DNA from: Streptomyces sp. NBC_01264
GTDB lineage: Bacteria > Actinomycetota > Actinomycetes > Streptomycetales > Streptomycetaceae
Length of the DNA: 64,000 bases
Direction of reading: 5' to 3'
Assembly: GCF_026340675.1 (NCBI RefSeq)
Contig: NZ_JAPEOX010000001.1
Location: 1,798,001 to 1,862,000 of the forward strand
The notes under the pieces were generated by a model. The model was not told where the DNA came from, searched no databases, and saw only the letters and a program-made list of their open reading frames with translations. A program made the translations under genes and the position numbers. Numbering within the stretch: position 1 is the stretch's first letter; every line of letters starts with the position of its first letter. Shown here piece by piece: positions 9,933 to 19,326 of the stretch.

Positions 9933-10025
9933 CGACCCCGGACCTACGCGCGGAACCATGCGCCCGTACAACGCACGCCTTTAGGCTTCCAGTCCGTCGG
10001 AGCAGCCGAGCAGGGGGATTCGAGC

Positions 10026-10598
10026 ATGAGCATCGGTCACGTAGGCGAAGAAGAGGACGACCGCGACAGCGTCGATAGCCTGTTCAGCAACTGGGAGCAC
10101 CTGCTCTCCCGACCGCGCAGGACCGGCGACGAAGTACGCGCTCTCCATGCGCGCATGACGCCCTGGCACGGCCCGGAGCCGCGACGCGCGGCCGACTGGG
10201 ATTGGATCATGGAGGCATTCGCGCGCGAGGCCGGCACCGCCAACAGGAGCGACTTCGACAGCTTGATCTTCCAGACCACAGGGCTGCACCACCGCGGTAT
10301 CGAAGTCCTCAATCCGGATCGCGGCCCTCAGCCCATCCCCTCTGCGTTCGTGCGACGCATGCCCGAGAACCAAGCCAAGATCGAGGCCGAACGCTACGAA
10401 CGCCAAGGCCGTCACGTACTCGCCTACCAGCAACACATCCGCCAGTGCCTTGAACACTTCGTCACCGCCTGGACCGCGCTCATCGACGGCTGCTCGATCT
10501 GCGACTGGGAGATGATCGACGACGAGTTCCCCAAACTCGCTCAACTGCAGGAGGAAGCCGCTCGCGCCTTCGCCATCTGGGCTGACCTCGACCGATAG
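10026..10598 (+). CDS. Hypothetical protein, 190 aa
   Basis: I do not recognise the family. The start ATG has a strong AGGGGGA site about 9 nt upstream, and base composition is normal for the region. The protein is acidic at the N-terminus, rich in Trp and His, mostly helical, and soluble with no signal peptide or membrane helix. No catalytic motif stands out. It is a single gene divergent from the restriction operon and convergent with the pPIWI_RE island, so its position gives only a weak hint of a defence role. Confidence 0.7.
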   Translation: MSIGHVGEEEDDRDSVDSLFSNWEHLLSRPRRTGDEVRALHARMTPWHGPEPRRAADWDWIMEAFAREAGTANRSDFDSLIFQTTGLHHRGIEVLNPDRGPQPIPSAFVRRMPENQAKIEAERYERQGRHVLAYQQHIRQCLEHFVTAWTALIDGCSICDWEMIDDEFPKLAQLQEEAARAFAIWADLDR

Positions 10599-10913
10599 CC
10601 GAGCACGGAATAGGGCCGTGCGGGTTTCGCTTGCTCCCCTTGTACTGATCGCGGGAGAGAACCGCTGGCGAACGACCTGAAGCTCAGACGTGGCCAGGCC
10701 CCTGTTTCCGGCGACTGCCCGTATTCCGGACCGTCCCGAACTCACTGCGTGGGGTGAAGCGTCGCCCCTGGTCGCCTGTCGTTGAGGCCGTCGCAGGGAA
10801 GCACGACGTAGTCGCGAGCTCGCGACTACGTCGTGCCGTAGGCAGTCTCAACGCCCTGCCCGTGCGGTTGCGGAACAGCCAGCCGTCCGGTGTCACCGAA
10901 CGCGCCTCGCGGA
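10599..10913. other. Intergenic region between convergent genes
   Basis: This stretch of about 315 bp separates the end of the hypothetical gene from the end of the pPIWI_RE gene. Apart from the 36-bp palindrome in its centre I see no gene: short ORFs here lack ribosome sites and resemble nothing. Confidence 0.6.
10801..10836. terminator. Perfect 36-bp palindrome, possible bidirectional terminator
   Basis: The left arm runs from GCACGACGTAGTCGCGAG and the right arm is its exact reverse complement, 18 bp per arm with no spacer and no mismatch. It sits between two convergent genes, where a two-way terminator is expected. There is no following T tract, which is usual for Streptomyces terminators. 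A zero-spacer repeat must form a cruciform or a hairpin with a few unpaired bases at the tip. A protein-binding or recombination site is the alternative. Confidence 0.6.
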
Positions 10914-13559
10914 TTAGAGGATGTACTCCTCCATCAACTCGGCAAGGTGGACGATGGCAGGCCAGGTGGTCGCGATCGTCGTGTGGGCGTGGAGACGTCG
11001 CTGGGCATGGGTGTACATGGCCCAGTCGGCGGGGTTGTCTCCTTCCTGGAGGAAGGCGGGCACGATCTCCAGGGAGGTCGGGTTGGAGCAGGTCCTAGTG
11101 CGGCTGGACGGGTCGGCCGGGTCGAACTTGGTGAGGCTGAGCACGATCTGGTTCTGATCCGGCCGCGGGTTGATACCCCAGAAAGCGCGTTCACCGGCGT
11201 CGACGAGCCCCGAGAACCGCCCGTACCGGGTTACGGGGACCAGCTCGTCGATGTCTTCGCCGACGCTGACCATCTCCTCGGCGACTCCGAAGGCCCGAGG
11301 GACCGCATATCGGTCGCTACGCTCCCGGAGCCGAACGATCCGTAGGCCAGGCTGGTCGCCAGGCTTCCGGAACACCGGAACCACTGCAGGGTCCGTCATG
11401 TCGACACCCGGCAGAACCAGTCGGTCGAAGGCGATCCGACTGTCCTGGAGCCATGGCCAGATCTCCTTGTCGCTCATCCGCGCGCGGCGCACGAGCAGGA
11501 GCCGGTCTGCCGTCGAGTCGAGGGCCAATGCCCCGGTGATGAACTCGGCGAGAGCCGCGCGCGAGGTACGGGTGACCACCCGTCCGCGGCCAGCGGTCAG
11601 TGCCTCGGGCAGTGCGGTCAACGGCATGGGCCGCTCGGTGGGGCTGCCCGTTGAGGGCATCAGTTGCGCGGTGGGCTCTTCGTGTGTGTGCTGCCTGATG
11701 AGGATGGGAACGATCATCCGCTCGCCCGCAGGGGCGAGCCAAACCGTGATCAGCTCGAAGGGTCCCTCGATCCCTAGGGGTACGGCGACCTTGGGGAGGT
11801 GCCCAGCCTGACGGAGGGCGTCCTGGAGAGCGGAAGCGGCGCGCTCGATGTCCGTCGCGGTGAAGTCGGTGCCTAGGAAGCGCTTGGCGAGGGCGGCTTT
11901 GCTGGGATTCGGGTTGGCAGGAACGATCGGGCGCAGGCACTGGACGTTGCGGCGGAGAGCCGGGAGAGCCTTCTTGAAGAGCTTCTTGGGATCGTTTTGG
12001 CGCGTGCGTGAGAAGAAGGCAGCCCCTTCCATCTCCACGATGCAGGCGATGGGCTCGTCAAGACGGGGGAAGACTTCGGCAATCCTCGCCGCGCGCTCCG
12101 CCTCGTTCCTTTCGTACTCAGCTCGTCGAGCGGCTTTGTCGGTGTTGGTGGAGCGCGGCAGGCCGGCGGTCAGGTCTTGCGGATTGCAGCGGTGGAGCGT
12201 GACGTTCATCGGCCCGGTGAAGCTGGCTGAAGTCTCTGTGGAATGGCCGGGGGTCAGGTCGAGTTTGGCGGCGGCCGCGACCTGCAGCCCTTCCCAGGTC
12301 CGGTCGGAGGATGCCCAGACCTCAATCCCGTGGATGGGGTTGTCGTCCAGCTCCAGCGGCAGGAGGGTCTTGGCGCGGGTCCGCGCCTTGGGAGCGGGTG
12401 CGAGCGGAGTCATCCCCTTCGCCTCCAGCTGCTGGGCGACCTGGGCGAGGACCTCCATGTGGTCACGGGGCTGATAGCCGTGGCCGGCTGGGTGGTCGTG
12501 GGTCGAGCGCGCCGGTGGGGTGCCGTCCTTGTCTGGGTAGCGGTAGGTCATACCAGTGCTGTGGACGAGATGGGCTGCGAAGGGCTGGGCCGCCGCGTCG
12601 CCGGGTGCGGTGCGCAGTTGTTCGAGGCTTGGTGGCTGGTGGTGGGTGAGGCGGGCAAGGATCTCGGCAACGCCCGGCTCCCAGGTCCAAGTGCTGCCTT
12701 CTCCGCGCCGGCGGACGGTGGCTCCGCTCTGTAGGAGCATGGGCCGCTCTCGGCGGTGGACGAATCCCTCCTTGGCGGAAAGAAGGACGCTGGCAGTCGG
12801 GTCGCTGAATCCGCGGCGGGGGATGTAGTCGACCGGGTGCGTCGCAAAGCGGGTCATGCTCAGGTCGACATGGAGGTGGACTTCAGGGACGCCGGGCACG
12901 GTCTCGAGGTGGAAGGTCAGGACATCCACGCTGGCGCCGGCCGCGCCGTCTTCGTCGGTGAGGGTCTCGGGTGCGCCGAGGTGCAGGGTACGACGGCCAT
13001 CCGGTCGGGTGGGGCCGAGTCGCAGGTCACGGTGGTGGTCCAGGAGTTGGAGCCCGGTGGTGGTGAGGTGCTCGGCGACAAGGCTGGGCAGGAGGTTGAA
13101 AACGTGGCTCGGGGGGTTGGCGGTGCCGTTGGTGTGAAGGTCGTGGCGGGTGAGATCGAGGTCCTCGGGGATCCATTCCAGCTGGCCGGCGCCTTCGAGC
13201 TGGCTGTACCAGTTGGTGTCGGGCATGTGAGGTGCTACACGCGCGGAGGCCCATGCCGACAGGGCGATCAGCAGGAGGTCCGGGTCGACCGTGGTCCGGG
13301 CTCGGAGCCATGCCGGATCGCGCGGGTTCCTCTGTACAGAGGTGATGTCGGGGTCGATGAGGGTGAGCAGGTCCCTCAGCGAGCTGGTGGGCAGGTAGTC
13401 CGGTGCGCCACGGGGACGACGGCCAGGCCGCGTATCCCACGCCTTCTCCAGGAGGGTAAGCATTCCCGGCGGGCAGGTCGTGCGGTAGCCAGTGACGGGC
13501 CAGGTGGCTTCCGGCGTGAAAGTGAGGACGGTGGCTTGGGTGCTGCGGTAGGCGGGCAT
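10914..13559 (-). CDS. pPIWI_RE family protein (Argonaute/PIWI-related RNase H-fold protein)
   Basis: An 881-aa protein I assign to the pPIWI_RE family, a bacterial PIWI branch named for conserved Arg and Glu residues and predicted to use nucleic-acid guides against invading elements. The N-terminal half is alpha/beta with no clear motif. The C-terminal half has the MID/PIWI-like pattern: conserved basic region LLLVRRARMSDKEIW, a central RNase H-like core and a C-terminal hydrophobic ending (MEEYIL) like that of PIWI domains. The start ATG overlaps the helicase stop (TGATG), so the genes are coupled. The assignment rests mainly on this pattern and on the two partner genes, which match the described three-gene island; an HMM search would settle it. 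Confidence 0.8.
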   Translation of the reverse strand: MPAYRSTQATVLTFTPEATWPVTGYRTTCPPGMLTLLEKAWDTRPGRRPRGAPDYLPTSSLRDLLTLIDPDITSVQRNPRDPAWLRARTTVDPDLLLIALSAWASARVAPHMPDTNWYSQLEGAGQLEWIPEDLDLTRHDLHTNGTANPPSHVFNLLPSLVAEHLTTTGLQLLDHHRDLRLGPTRPDGRRTLHLGAPETLTDEDGAAGASVDVLTFHLETVPGVPEVHLHVDLSMTRFATHPVDYIPRRGFSDPTASVLLSAKEGFVHRRERPMLLQSGATVRRRGEGSTWTWEPGVAEILARLTHHQPPSLEQLRTAPGDAAAQPFAAHLVHSTGMTYRYPDKDGTPPARSTHDHPAGHGYQPRDHMEVLAQVAQQLEAKGMTPLAPAPKARTRAKTLLPLELDDNPIHGIEVWASSDRTWEGLQVAAAAKLDLTPGHSTETSASFTGPMNVTLHRCNPQDLTAGLPRSTNTDKAARRAEYERNEAERAARIAEVFPRLDEPIACIVEMEGAAFFSRTRQNDPKKLFKKALPALRRNVQCLRPIVPANPNPSKAALAKRFLGTDFTATDIERAASALQDALRQAGHLPKVAVPLGIEGPFELITVWLAPAGERMIVPILIRQHTHEEPTAQLMPSTGSPTERPMPLTALPEALTAGRGRVVTRTSRAALAEFITGALALDSTADRLLLVRRARMSDKEIWPWLQDSRIAFDRLVLPGVDMTDPAVVPVFRKPGDQPGLRIVRLRERSDRYAVPRAFGVAEEMVSVGEDIDELVPVTRYGRFSGLVDAGERAFWGINPRPDQNQIVLSLTKFDPADPSSRTRTCSNPTSLEIVPAFLQEGDNPADWAMYTHAQRRLHAHTTIATTWPAIVHLAELMEEYIL

Positions 13560-16500
13560 CAGCGGTGACCCCAGTCGATGTTTTCGAGGAGATGGGAGGC
13601 CAGGCCCCAGCAGGCCTGGGCGAGAGCGTGGTCGAGCCGTTCGGTGGCCGTGGCCGTGGGGCCGGGATCGGTGAGCCAGCCGTGCAGCAGCTGTTGCGCG
13701 GCGACAATCACACTCGTACGGGGAGTGTCTGCGGCGGTTTCGTCTAGGTTCGCGGTGCGGGGGGCGAAGGCCGCGTCGCAGAGGTAGACCAGGACAGGCT
13801 CGTTGCCGCGGATGCCACGTCCGAGGGTCTGGTGGAGGGGAACCAGGAAATTGCCGACGAACGCGGCGTGCTCGATCGGGTCCGTGAGACGGGTGAATAG
13901 GACGGGCTCGCCTACCCGTCGCTGCCATCGGCGGCGCTCGCTGTAGCGCAGCTTGCGCGCAAGGTCGACCAGATCAGCATGGTCGAGGGTGAGGTCGACG
14001 GGGTGGCGAAGGCGGCGCATCGCCTCTCGGCTGAGGAGGGAGAGCGGGAAGGTGGCGTCGTCGGCGGGCGGGTGGATCCGGGCCAGGTAGAACACTGCGC
14101 CCAGGGCCGCGACGCGGCGGGCGTTGAGGATGTTGTGGCCACGTTGGACGGCGCCTTCGGCTGCGACGAGGATGTCGGCCCCGGAGGCCGCGAAAGTAGC
14201 AAGGCGTCGCCGGGGGATGCTGTTGCGGGTGGGCTGGTCGTCGTCGCGGATGACGTGGAGGGCCGTGTATGGGGTCTTCTGGTTGATGTAGTCGGCGACG
14301 GTCTGGGCGTCCCGGGTGCTCTGCACGGTGAACAAGACTTGCTGGCGGTCGGCGGCCAGGCGCTGGCGGGCCTGCTGCAGTAGCGACTCCCGCGCTCCGG
14401 GGGCGGGGTTGCAGATCCATTCAGCGGACGCGCACAGGGCGTGGGCGTGGAGGGTGGGGTTGCCGCCGGTGCCCGAGGTGAAGACCGGACGGCCGTCGCG
14501 GTAGCGCGGGGGGCGGAAGAACATCTTGCTCTCTAGCAGCGCTGCCCTGGCCTTCTTCGGTTCGCGCAGGACCAGGTTCGGGGTGACGTCGAGGTGGAAG
14601 CGGGGGGAGGCGGGCATCCAGCTGGTGGCGGAGGCGAGCACGACGTTGGGTCCCTGGATTCCTTCAGCCTCCAGGAGGTCATGGAGGTGATACAGGAGCC
14701 AGCGGCCCACGCCGCGCAGCCACAGAATGCTGAAGGACCCGCTGTCGCCACCTGGGTTGGGCTGCCACTGAAGGGCCATCAGGTTCCCCGCGGCCTGCTC
14801 GGGGACGAAGGGCATCAGGTCACGGGGCGGCTGACGGCTCCAGAAGTCCTCGCCATCGCCGATCTGCGACGTACTGATGGCCGACAGACGCTGGGCGACC
14901 TCGAAGAACGACGTCGTAATGCGTGCAGCCCACAAGCCGGCCTGCAACAGCTGTGCGAGCTCTGGCGGTGTGCCCCGGGCCGTGATGCCGTCGAGTGCCG
15001 GTTGGTGTGCCTCGATCCACGCCTCGGCGGCTTCCTGTGCCGACACAGCGGTGTCGTGGGTCGCGGTCATCGCCTCGATCAGCTCGGCCCAGTTCTCTGC
15101 GGGCGCTTGGAAGGGGGTGGTGACCATGGGCTCGAAGTGCTCTTCGAAGTACCGGTCGGCGGCTTCCTCGAGTTCTGCCTTGCGGGCGAAGTCGTTGCGC
15201 TCAGGGAGGCCGTGAAGGCTCCGGGCGAGGCGCCGGAGGAGGCTGTACCCGGTGAATGGTCCCTCGGCAATGACGGCGCGCAGCTGGTCAGCGCCCGGGT
15301 CGATCATCAGCCGGTAGAGCTCCGTCATCGCCTGATCGTGGCGGCGGAAGTGCTTGTCTCCGGCCTTCACCTCGGGGTCCAGGAGGTCAAGGAACCACGA
15401 CTGCTCCAAGCGTTGCCCGATCCGGTCCCCCACTCGGTGGCTCCATCCCCTGCCGGGCTGGGAGAGAATCTCGTGCAGCAGGAACCGGTCGTCGAACTGC
15501 TGTTGCACGGTGTCGGCCTCGTCGACCAGCAGTGCGGCCAGGTGATGCTGGGCCGCTTCGGCGACGCGGACCTCGATCTGGGACTGCGGCATCACCGTGG
15601 ATGCCATGCCGGCCGCAGTGGTCACCCACACCTCGGCTTCGGCCACATTGCGGGCCGCTGAGTGGGCAGGGCACCGCGAAAGAATCGGGCAGTCCCGCCG
15701 ACCACTCTGACCGTCCACGAAGAGCTTGCCCCTGCATGGCCGCTCGTCCCTCGGCAGCGGTGCCCGGTCGGTCCTGCTGGTCAGGCGCAGCTCCTCCAGA
15801 TAGCACTGGTCGTCGGCGAACGCCGCAGCGGCGTCGACACCGGTGGGGAATGTGGTATCGCCGTCGTGGAGGAGTGAGCGCCAATAGCGGTCTTTGTGGA
15901 CTCCCTCCCGGGTCCGTCCAAAGATGGGGACGGCGTCGATGCCAAGTGCCCGCAGGAAGCTGACCTTGGCGTACATGTCGCTACCGGAGGCGAGCACGAA
16001 GCCGACCTTGCCGCCGCGGCGGGCGACGATGTAGGCGATCATGTCCAGCAGAGTGGACTTGCCGCTGTTCATCAGGCCGACCACGTGCCACAGTCCGTCG
16101 ATGACCATCTGCTGCGGCCGTTCCAGAAGGCGCCCTCCGATCTGATCGGCGAGCAGGGCCTCCATCTGTTCCAGCCGCTTGACGAAGTCCCGGTTCTCGC
16201 TCTCCGGATGACTCTCAAGGATCTTGTCCATCTCGACCGCAGCCCATTGGAGATCCTCCGGGGTGAGAGGAATTGGCTCCCGTGTTCGGGAGGTCGTCGC
16301 TGGCAGCGTGGGCGGGGCCGGCGCGGGGATGAACGTCTCGGGGATACGGATCCTTTCCCGACTGCCGTCATCTCGGTCGAAGGAGCACATCGAGCCAGGC
16401 GGCGCGGGCCGGTAGCCACCGCCCGTCTTGTAAGGGGCGATTTCTTGAAGCTTCTGCCGGTAGACGTCGTGGCGTGCCGCGGCGTATGGGGAACGACGGC

Positions 16501-16867
16501 GAGTGAACACGGTCGACAGTTCAGTCTTGTGCCCCGCCATGTCACCGGGCTCAAACCCACGTACCTGGGCGGGGAGCTTCACATACTGGTCGATCTTCTC
16601 CCGCATCGTCCCGGTCTTGGCCACCGAGCCCATCAGCTCACGCAGGGTACGGATCTGCGGGTCGAGTGCCGGGTCCAGTCGCATGTACCCGGCGAGCACA
16701 GGCCACAGAGCGCCAATGCCCCGGCCCGGCAAATGGTCGGCCAGGAACGACAATCCAAGTTCGAGGGCGCACAGTTCCCACGGCTTGAGAGGGCCGAGCA
16801 TAGGCCGGACGCACTCGTCGTCCAGTTCCTTCACAAGCAAAGTGCTCCAGGAGCGGGTGTCCCTCAT
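13559..16867 (-). CDS. DinG-like superfamily 2 helicase of the pPIWI_RE island
   Basis: A 1102-aa ATP-dependent helicase. Walker A GLMNSGKST is at 264-272 and the DEAD box (VDEAD) ends at about 452. Between them lie four cysteines (C355, C378, C393, C399), the arrangement that holds an iron-sulphur cluster in DinG/XPD helicases. The C-terminal RecA lobe includes a Q..GRGIRG-like motif VI near the end. The long N-terminal 250 residues match no domain I know and may be island-specific. Its ATG overlaps the nuclease stop (ATGA), and its own stop overlaps the pPIWI_RE start. It probably unwinds or translocates DNA for the PIWI partner. Confidence 0.85.
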   Translation of the reverse strand: MRDTRSWSTLLVKELDDECVRPMLGPLKPWELCALELGLSFLADHLPGRGIGALWPVLAGYMRLDPALDPQIRTLRELMGSVAKTGTMREKIDQYVKLPAQVRGFEPGDMAGHKTELSTVFTRRRSPYAAARHDVYRQKLQEIAPYKTGGGYRPAPPGSMCSFDRDDGSRERIRIPETFIPAPAPPTLPATTSRTREPIPLTPEDLQWAAVEMDKILESHPESENRDFVKRLEQMEALLADQIGGRLLERPQQMVIDGLWHVVGLMNSGKSTLLDMIAYIVARRGGKVGFVLASGSDMYAKVSFLRALGIDAVPIFGRTREGVHKDRYWRSLLHDGDTTFPTGVDAAAAFADDQCYLEELRLTSRTDRAPLPRDERPCRGKLFVDGQSGRRDCPILSRCPAHSAARNVAEAEVWVTTAAGMASTVMPQSQIEVRVAEAAQHHLAALLVDEADTVQQQFDDRFLLHEILSQPGRGWSHRVGDRIGQRLEQSWFLDLLDPEVKAGDKHFRRHDQAMTELYRLMIDPGADQLRAVIAEGPFTGYSLLRRLARSLHGLPERNDFARKAELEEAADRYFEEHFEPMVTTPFQAPAENWAELIEAMTATHDTAVSAQEAAEAWIEAHQPALDGITARGTPPELAQLLQAGLWAARITTSFFEVAQRLSAISTSQIGDGEDFWSRQPPRDLMPFVPEQAAGNLMALQWQPNPGGDSGSFSILWLRGVGRWLLYHLHDLLEAEGIQGPNVVLASATSWMPASPRFHLDVTPNLVLREPKKARAALLESKMFFRPPRYRDGRPVFTSGTGGNPTLHAHALCASAEWICNPAPGARESLLQQARQRLAADRQQVLFTVQSTRDAQTVADYINQKTPYTALHVIRDDDQPTRNSIPRRRLATFAASGADILVAAEGAVQRGHNILNARRVAALGAVFYLARIHPPADDATFPLSLLSREAMRRLRHPVDLTLDHADLVDLARKLRYSERRRWQRRVGEPVLFTRLTDPIEHAAFVGNFLVPLHQTLGRGIRGNEPVLVYLCDAAFAPRTANLDETAADTPRTSVIVAAQQLLHGWLTDPGPTATATERLDHALAQACWGLASHLLENIDWGHR

Positions 16868-18177
16868 CGCGTGCCCCCTGCCCTGCTCGCGCGGACGGCG
16901 ACTTGCCGCAAGAACGCTTTCTCATCGAGGACCTCAACTCCGGTGACCCGTCCCTGCAGCTCGCGTTCCAAATCCGCTAGGTACCCGGGAGTCTTGAGGC
17001 GGTGCATGGGCACGACGATGATGCGGCGGCGCGCCGACACGCGGAGGTCGATGCGGAACCCGCGGGCAAGCAGGGTGGGGCTCGCGCAGTCCTTCGCGTC
17101 GATCGCCCAGCACTCCCCTTCTCCACCAGGGCTCAGCGGTTCGAAGGTCAGTGCCCCATCCCACGCATCCAGACACGGCCAAGGCTCGGTCCGGACCTGG
17201 TCCGGCGGCAGTTCGGCGAGCCGGTCCAGCAGCCGCCCTTCCAGCAGTCCCGGGTCGTGGAAGAACTGGCGAGTCGCCCGGTGCTGGGTCCAGTACCCGC
17301 CCAGACATGTGAGCTCGTACCGCTCGGGCTCTCCCTCACATCCCGGAGTTCCGCAGCTAGCCGCCCCCTCGTCGACGGTGTTGCGACACTTGCGGCAACG
17401 CCACAGCCGGATCTTCCCCGGGCTCTCGACCGGATGGAGTACGTACGCGGTGCGCACGAACTTCGCGAGAAACGAGTCGCTGTCTGCGTCCGTCTTCGGA
17501 AACTCTCGAGTCAGGGCCTGAACGTCCCGGTCGCTGAGCACGGGACGGTCGATCAGCAACCGCCGCAGGCAGCAGTAGTTACGCTGGACGGCCTGCTCGT
17601 CAGCACCGTTCATCCGCGCGCAGGACATCAGCGCCGCGAAGGTCTCGTTCTGAACGAGTTCTGCCTCGACATCTGCATGCCGGACGAGATCGGCCGCTTG
17701 CTCGGCGAACTCCGACAGCTCATCGCCTTCCAGCAGGACAGCATCCAGGTCGCCGTCGGCGAGGGAGAGGCGCACGGGCCAGGACCCCAGCGGGCGACGG
17801 CACCAGTCGAACAGCTCGAGATCGTCGCCGGGCCACTCCGACCCCAGCGCCTGGGCCTGGGCCTGGGCCTTCCACCACAAGCGTCCCCGGGCATCACGCC
17901 AGGCGCGCGGCAACAGCCCTGATAGTTCAGCAGAACGCAACTGACCGCTGTCGGCCTGCTGCCGGTCGAGCCGGATTCTGGCGAGGGCGGCACACAGCAG
18001 TTCCACCGTCATGTAGTCGTCCGCTGTGCTCTGCGGATCCCATTCCCTGCCGGGATTGGGATCCCGGGACTCCGCTACATCATCCGGCGAGAGACAGTCG
18101 GTCGGCGACGACGCTCCGACGGACTGAGGGTGTACGCGACCGGCGGGCAGCGCGCCGACTTCCTGGGCAATACTCAT
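16864..18177 (-). CDS. Zinc-ribbon restriction-endonuclease-fold nuclease of the pPIWI_RE island
   Basis: A 437-aa protein, first gene of the three-gene operon. A zinc ribbon is visible as C261-x2-C264 ... C275-x4-C280. Downstream is a restriction-fold nuclease signature: an acidic region at about D337/D340 and then W-A-I-D-A-K (358-362; D360, K362), the D-x-K core of PD-(D/E)xK enzymes. A C-terminal alpha/beta tail follows. The N-terminal 250 residues are helical and unassigned. It is expected to cleave DNA with the helicase and PIWI partner. The ATG at 18177 is followed by well-behaved codons; no strong ribosome site is visible. Confidence 0.82.
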   Translation of the reverse strand: MSIAQEVGALPAGRVHPQSVGASSPTDCLSPDDVAESRDPNPGREWDPQSTADDYMTVELLCAALARIRLDRQQADSGQLRSAELSGLLPRAWRDARGRLWWKAQAQAQALGSEWPGDDLELFDWCRRPLGSWPVRLSLADGDLDAVLLEGDELSEFAEQAADLVRHADVEAELVQNETFAALMSCARMNGADEQAVQRNYCCLRRLLIDRPVLSDRDVQALTREFPKTDADSDSFLAKFVRTAYVLHPVESPGKIRLWRCRKCRNTVDEGAASCGTPGCEGEPERYELTCLGGYWTQHRATRQFFHDPGLLEGRLLDRLAELPPDQVRTEPWPCLDAWDGALTFEPLSPGGEGECWAIDAKDCASPTLLARGFRIDLRVSARRRIIVVPMHRLKTPGYLADLERELQGRVTGVEVLDEKAFLRQVAVRASRAGGTR

Positions 18178-18365
18178 AGCCGATTGATATACATGACGTC
18201 ACTGACAATGCACCGCCTGTTACGAACAAGCGTTCACCAGTCGCGCTACTGCGCATCTGTGAGGCGACGGCAGCCCCGGCCCTCCCCAGCGCGGAGCGCA
18301 AGATCCGAACAGCCTTATGCCACCAGCCGCCCCTACTCGCCTCCAGGGCGCGAGTGGGGGGCAGC

Positions 18366-19169
18366 TCAAGCCGAGCCAACGACGAGCATGTGCGCCGATG
18401 CATCGTGGAACACGCCGTGCTCATCGGCGAGCCGGGCCGTCGCTATCGCATCCGCGACGAGCTCCCCCGCCTCTTCCTGGCCCGCACACCGACCAGCCGC
18501 AACAACGTAAGCCCACCCTGGGCCCTCGATCCCGTGGATGCTCACAGCACCCAGTCCAACTTCACGGGCCTCCTCAGTCAGCTCTGCAGCCGTGTGGAAA
18601 TGTACAACCGTGAAACCCCTGCTGCCGTCGTAAGAACCCGTACGAACCACCTGCGACACCTCGCCGGCCAGCAGCTCCGGGGACAGGCCCGCACTCACGG
18701 TGTAATCCTGCATCAGGGAGTACCGGGAGATACCCGCAGCCGCGATGACACCGCCCTGCACCGCAACGCGCCGGGCCTCCTGCAGCGCCTTCAGCCGGTC
18801 CTCGCGGTCCGCCAGGTGGTAGAGCGGCCCGAGGAGCAGCACCGCGTCGAAGGTTCGGGCCGAGAAGGCCAGCTGACGCGCATCCCCTTCCGCGGCGACG
18901 CATCCGGGCGCCCGCTCGCGGGCCTGCTCGACGTGCTTTGGCACGGGATCCACCAGGTGAACTTCATAACCGTCCTCGGCCAACCACCGGGCATGGGCAC
19001 CTGGGCCTCCACCCACGTCCAACACGCGAGCTGGCGGTGGAGGCAGGTAGCGTCCTAACAGCTCCCGGGTGCGCTCGAATTCGAGACGGCCCGCAGCTGT
19101 GGAGTGCAGTCGGGCCGCCTCGTCGTACTCGCTGTAGAAACCCGCGATGCGGGGATCGATGCTCGTCAT
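18366..19169 (-). CDS. Class I SAM-dependent methyltransferase
   Basis: A 267-aa methyltransferase of the ubiE/COQ5-like type. The SAM-binding motif reads VLDVGGGPGAHA (about 50-61), with the acidic strand-2 end (HLVDP) and a LLLGPLYHL motif about 110. Nothing reveals the substrate. I started at the ATG giving MTSIDPRIAGFYSEYDE; the reading frame extends upstream but that part is Arg-rich and unlike protein. It lies downstream of and parallel to another methyltransferase gene with about 157 bp between them, so a joint transcript is possible. Confidence 0.88.
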   Translation of the reverse strand: MTSIDPRIAGFYSEYDEAARLHSTAAGRLEFERTRELLGRYLPPPPARVLDVGGGPGAHARWLAEDGYEVHLVDPVPKHVEQARERAPGCVAAEGDARQLAFSARTFDAVLLLGPLYHLADREDRLKALQEARRVAVQGGVIAAAGISRYSLMQDYTVSAGLSPELLAGEVSQVVRTGSYDGSRGFTVVHFHTAAELTEEAREVGLGAVSIHGIEGPGWAYVVAAGRCAGQEEAGELVADAIATARLADEHGVFHDASAHMLVVGSA

Positions 19170-19326
19170 GCCTGGCGAGAGTAGGGCCCCGCAGATGCCG
19201 GCGTCATCCAGATATCTCGCGCGGCCGCCCTTTCGGGATGGCCGATGGCGATGACCGCGCCGGTCGACGCGCAGCATGAGGGGCGTGGCCGAAGAAACTG
19301 GGGCTCCGAGATGGCCGTGGAGGAGC

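Noticed and set aside
18194..18201. TGACGTCA palindrome upstream of the pPIWI_RE island
   Set aside because: Only 8 bp with no extended symmetry and no good promoter spacing; too common to call an operator.
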